Origin: an uncultured Bacteroidota bacterium
GTDB taxonomy: Bacteria; Bacteroidota; Bacteroidia; Chitinophagales; Chitinophagaceae
Direction: 5' to 3'
Length of the DNA stretch: 7,953 nt
Assembly (NCBI GenBank): GCA_903912405.1
Contig: CAIWHF010000108.1
Location: 1 to 7,953 of the forward strand
Numbering within the stretch: the stretch's first letter is position 1; each line of letters begins with the position of its first letter. The position numbers and the translations under genes are program-made. The notes beneath the pieces were generated by a model. That model was not told where the DNA came from, did no database searches, and saw only the letters and a list, made by a program, of their open reading frames with translations. Positions 5,940 through 7,953 of the stretch are shown piece by piece.

Positions 5940-6773
5940 TTATATTCCATGCAATAGGTTTTTTAAAATAAATTCATTTTCATACTGTTTATTTTCTATT
6001 GCATATACCCATCTAATTTTTCGAATACTATTCGTTAAAAAAACTTCATCGGCTTGTAATAAAAGTTCTTTATTTAAGGGCATTTCTATAACAGGAATGC
6101 CTTTATTATTTAATACGGCTATCCAATGGGCTCGCATAATACCCGCAATACAGCCCTCGCTTAATGGTGGCGTAAAGATCTCTTTGTTCTTGACCCAAAA
6201 AACATTAGAGATGCTCGACTCTATTATATTCTCATGACTATTAAGAATGAGTGCATCATTCCATTTTTTTTCTTTTGCTTCTTGAGCAGCCATAGCATAG
6301 CAAATACGACCATTAATTTTATAGGGCGAAAGAGGATCTATTTCTTTTTTGTATAAAGAATGTATACCAATCACTAAGCCATTTTCATTGAGCTCGCAGA
6401 TACTTGAATCTATCGCATAGGTCTCCATTAAATAATTGCAAGTAGTATGCTGTGTTTCTAAAATGCCACCTGCGTTTGCAAAGAATTGGATGCGCACACG
6501 TGCGTGTTGGTGGTGTTTGTTTTTACTTAATAGCGATTGAATTGCTTCAAGCAAACTTTTTTCGTTGAAAAAAGAAGGTGTTTTAAAACTAAGTATTTGC
6601 AAGCCTTGTTGCAGTCTGCTCCAATGAGCAGGTAGTTGCTGCACTTCATTGTTGACTGCGAGTATGGTCTCGAACAGACCAATGCCATATCGAAAAGTTC
6701 TATTGTCTATTGCAATAGCAGCTTGCTCAGCATTTAGTATTTTCCCGTTTATACATACAAAAGAGGACTGCAT
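5940..6773 (-). CDS. Class IV PLP-dependent enzyme (aminodeoxychorismate lyase / branched-chain aminotransferase type)
   Basis: A 277-residue fold-type IV PLP enzyme. Landmarks run in family order: the NGK...DNRTFRYGIGLFETI opening (9-37), HWSRLQQGL (50-58) with the cofactor-phosphate Arg53, the Schiff-base Lys152 in SPYKINGRICYAMA, Glu185 in IIESSISNVFWV, TPPLSEGCIAGIMR (201-214) and the late LTNSIRKI (246-253). The YGIGLFETI and TNSIR signatures, the short length and the R-poor substrate loops fit PabC (4-amino-4-deoxychorismate lyase, making p-aminobenzoate for folate) somewhat better than IlvE or D-amino-acid aminotransferase, but members of this family are hard to separate by eye, so I leave the gene symbol empty. 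No pabA, pabB or other folate gene is in the window. The ATG at 6773 is the only sensible start. The 3' end is convergent with the DUF4190-like gene, with 3 bases between the stops. Confidence 0.88.
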   Translation of the reverse strand: MQSSFVCINGKILNAEQAAIAIDNRTFRYGIGLFETILAVNNEVQQLPAHWSRLQQGLQILSFKTPSFFNEKSLLEAIQSLLSKNKHHQHARVRIQFFANAGGILETQHTTCNYLMETYAIDSSICELNENGLVIGIHSLYKKEIDPLSPYKINGRICYAMAAQEAKEKKWNDALILNSHENIIESSISNVFWVKNKEIFTPPLSEGCIAGIMRAHWIAVLNNKGIPVIEMPLNKELLLQADEVFLTNSIRKIRWVYAIENKQYENEFILKNLLHGI

Positions 6774-6780
6774 AGTATTG

Positions 6781-6788
6781 CAATATTA
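6781..6788 (-). promoter_or_regulatory. Weak -7-like box before the class IV enzyme gene
   Basis: On the minus strand TAATATTG ends 7 bases before the ATG at 6773 and differs from TAnnTTTG at one fixed position. It is the same octamer found before the secreted-protein gene. No TTG stands at the -33 distance, so this is a tentative call. Confidence 0.25.
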
Positions 6789-6867
6789 CATAAAAGCAAT
6801 TGATAATTCTTTAGCTATAATTCTAACTATTTCCACTTTCGGTTGTATTTTTACACAAATCTATTTT

Positions 6868-7809
6868 ATGAAATTGCAAACACCGCTTTCGGTTGAATGG
6901 TTGGCTACTTTTTTAGATGCAAAATTAATTGGCAATGCTGCTCAGTTAGCTACAGGTATCAATGAAATACATAAAGTAGTACCGGGCGATATTTCATTTG
7001 TAGATGTAGAAAAGTACTTTGATAAATGTTTGCACTCAGCGGCTACAATTATTTTAATCAACAAAGAAGTAGCTTGTCCAGAAGGGAAAACCTTATTGGT
7101 ATGTGCCGACCCTTTTAGTGCCTATATACAATTAGTAAAGCAATTTGCACCCTTTCAAAAACTATATACACCAATTAGTGAAACGGCAATCATAGGAGAA
7201 GGTACGCATTTGCAACCGGGTGTGGTTGTTGGTAATAATGTGCGCATTGGAAGCCACTGTCTTATTCATCCTAATGTAACTATTTATGACAATACCATTA
7301 TTGGCGATTATGTGATTATACAAGCCAATACGGTGATTGGCGGCGATGCCTTCTATTTTAAAACAAGAAGTGGTAAGGATTTGAAATTTGAAAAAATGGA
7401 GAGTTGTGGGCGAGTAATTATTGAAGACCATGTAGAAATTGGTGCTTCTTGCACTATAGATAAAGGGGTGAGTGGCGATACCATTATTGGTGCAGGTTCA
7501 AAACTAGACAATCAAATTCATATTGGTCACGGTGTTGTTATCGGCAAAAATGTACTCATTGCAGCACAAGTAGGTGTAGCCGGCAAAACAATTATTGAAG
7601 ATGATGTTATTCTTTGGGGACAAGTAGGGGTAAATAAAGATTTGACCATTGGTAAAGGCGCCGTTGTAAACGGACAAAGTGGGGTAACTGTTAGTATTGC
7701 TGGTGGAAAAACATATTTTGGAACACCTGCCATTGATGCCAAAGAAAAATTAAAAGAAATGGCTTGGGTGAGAAGAATACCCGAAATGTGGGAAAAACTA
7801 ACTAAGTAG
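6868..7809 (+). CDS. lpxD: LpxD-family UDP-3-O-acylglucosamine N-acyltransferase, short paralogue type
   Basis: A 313-residue LpxD-family protein. In lipid A synthesis LpxD transfers a 3-hydroxyacyl chain from acyl carrier protein to UDP-3-O-acylglucosamine. Residues 1-100 match the LpxD uridine-binding domain (LSVEWLATFLDAKLIG..., GDISFVDVEKYF, DPFSAYIQLVKQF). Residues about 104-288 are left-handed beta-helix hexapeptide repeats. His221 in LDNQIHIGHGVVIG corresponds to the catalytic His239 of E. coli LpxD. The beta-helix loop reads GGDAFYFKTRSGKD instead of the usual GxDGFGYAP, and the C-terminal helix is short; I recall this variant as a second LpxD-like paralogue in Bacteroidota, so its acceptor may differ from standard LpxD. 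The open frame extends to 6649, but that part is antisense to the class IV enzyme and has no LpxD similarity; ATG 6868 begins exactly at the family N-terminus. An imperfect -7 box, TATTTTTA, lies at 6846-6853. The 3' end overlaps the convergent GNAT gene by 8 bases. Confidence 0.88.
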   Translation: MKLQTPLSVEWLATFLDAKLIGNAAQLATGINEIHKVVPGDISFVDVEKYFDKCLHSAATIILINKEVACPEGKTLLVCADPFSAYIQLVKQFAPFQKLYTPISETAIIGEGTHLQPGVVVGNNVRIGSHCLIHPNVTIYDNTIIGDYVIIQANTVIGGDAFYFKTRSGKDLKFEKMESCGRVIIEDHVEIGASCTIDKGVSGDTIIGAGSKLDNQIHIGHGVVIGKNVLIAAQVGVAGKTIIEDDVILWGQVGVNKDLTIGKGAVVNGQSGVTVSIAGGKTYFGTPAIDAKEKLKEMAWVRRIPEMWEKLTK

Positions 7810-7953
7810 TTTTAGTTTGCTTCCAATCTGTATGCAATAATCCTACTAATACGGAATCTTCTAAAGTACCATTTATAGCATAATTTGCTCTAATAATACC
7901 TTCAATTTTAAAATTGAATTTTTTGGCAATAGCACCGCTAGCTTTATTTTGAG
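7802..7953 (-). CDS. GNAT-family N-acetyltransferase, C-terminal fragment (5' end outside window)
   Basis: Reading the minus strand from the window edge gives 49 uninterrupted codons ending in TAG at 7802-7804. The peptide contains QNKASGAIAKKFNFKIEGIIR, then DSVLVGLLHTDWKQ. This is the standard C-terminus of RimJ/RimL-like GNAT acetyltransferases: 'N-x-x-S-x-x-x-x-x-K-x-x-F-x-x-EG-x-x-R', then a 'D-x-x-x-x-G-x-L-x-x-DW' tail. Such enzymes move acetyl groups from acetyl-CoA to protein N-termini or small amines; the substrate is not predictable here. The gene is cut by the window edge (two bases of a further codon are present), so it is partial by sampling and not broken. It is convergent with lpxD, its stop lying inside the last codons of that gene. 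Confidence 0.75.
   Translation of the reverse strand, partial: QNKASGAIAKKFNFKIEGIIRANYAINGTLEDSVLVGLLHTDWKQTKTT

Noticed and set aside
6649..6867. N-terminal extension of the lpxD frame by 73 codons
   Set aside because: Most of it is antisense to the start of the class IV enzyme gene, it has no LpxD-like sequence, and the family N-terminus begins exactly at the ATG at 6868.
7162..7742. Two minus-strand open frames (7162-7431 and 7527-7742) inside lpxD
   Set aside because: Both are antisense to the hexapeptide-repeat region. Repetitive coding there produces long shadow frames.
7901..7918. Perfect 18-base palindrome, TTCAATTTTAAAATTGAA
   Set aside because: It lies inside the GNAT coding frame (Phe-Asn-Phe-Lys-Ile-Glu), is all A/T apart from one C and one G, and is most simply a by-product of AT-rich codons. 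It is too far inside the gene to be an obvious operator.

Overview
The window reads as chromosomal DNA of a member of the Bacteroidota, probably a Chitinophagales- or Sphingobacteriales-like organism. The evidence is AT-rich coding sequence, near-absent Shine-Dalgarno sequences, TAnnTTTG-type promoter boxes (the -7 element of the Bacteroidota primary sigma factor), a Bacteroidota-style glutamyl-tRNA synthetase and TatC, a secreted protein built of modules I associate with this phylum, and an LpxD-family acyltransferase (hence a Gram-negative outer membrane). No mobile element, CRISPR array, tRNA or rRNA is visible. No stretch longer than about 95 bases lacks a gene.

Layout. (1) 35-1661, plus strand: an ECF-type sigma factor followed 10 bases later by a membrane protein. 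That protein joins an anti-sigma-like cytoplasmic region, one transmembrane helix and a trypsin/HtrA-like protease domain on the far side of the membrane. This is the most unusual part of the window. (2) 1662-3019, plus strand: a well-formed Bacteroidota promoter drives tatC, with rpiB following 3 bases later. The pair ends in a hairpin that can serve as a bidirectional terminator. (3) 3067-5475, minus strand: gltX, preceded 21 bases upstream by a secreted beta-rich protein of unknown function. (4) 5523-5936, plus strand: a small membrane protein with a signal peptide and a DUF4190-like hairpin. (5) 5940-6773, minus strand: a class IV (PabC/IlvE-type) PLP enzyme, convergent with the previous gene with only 3 bases between them. 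(6) 6868-7809, plus strand: a short LpxD-family N-acyltransferase. (7) 7802-7953, minus strand: the C-terminal 49 codons of a GNAT acetyltransferase that runs off the window and overlaps the lpxD 3' end by 8 bases.

Most genes are housekeeping: translation (gltX), protein export (tatC), pentose phosphate (rpiB), lipid A or related acylation (lpxD-like), and folate or amino-acid metabolism (class IV enzyme). The sigma factor plus membrane protease-sensor is the one clear regulatory module. Two starts are corrected from the longest open frames: gltX starts at an ATG (4587) rather than an upstream TTG, and lpxD starts at 6868, not in the long antisense extension over its neighbour.
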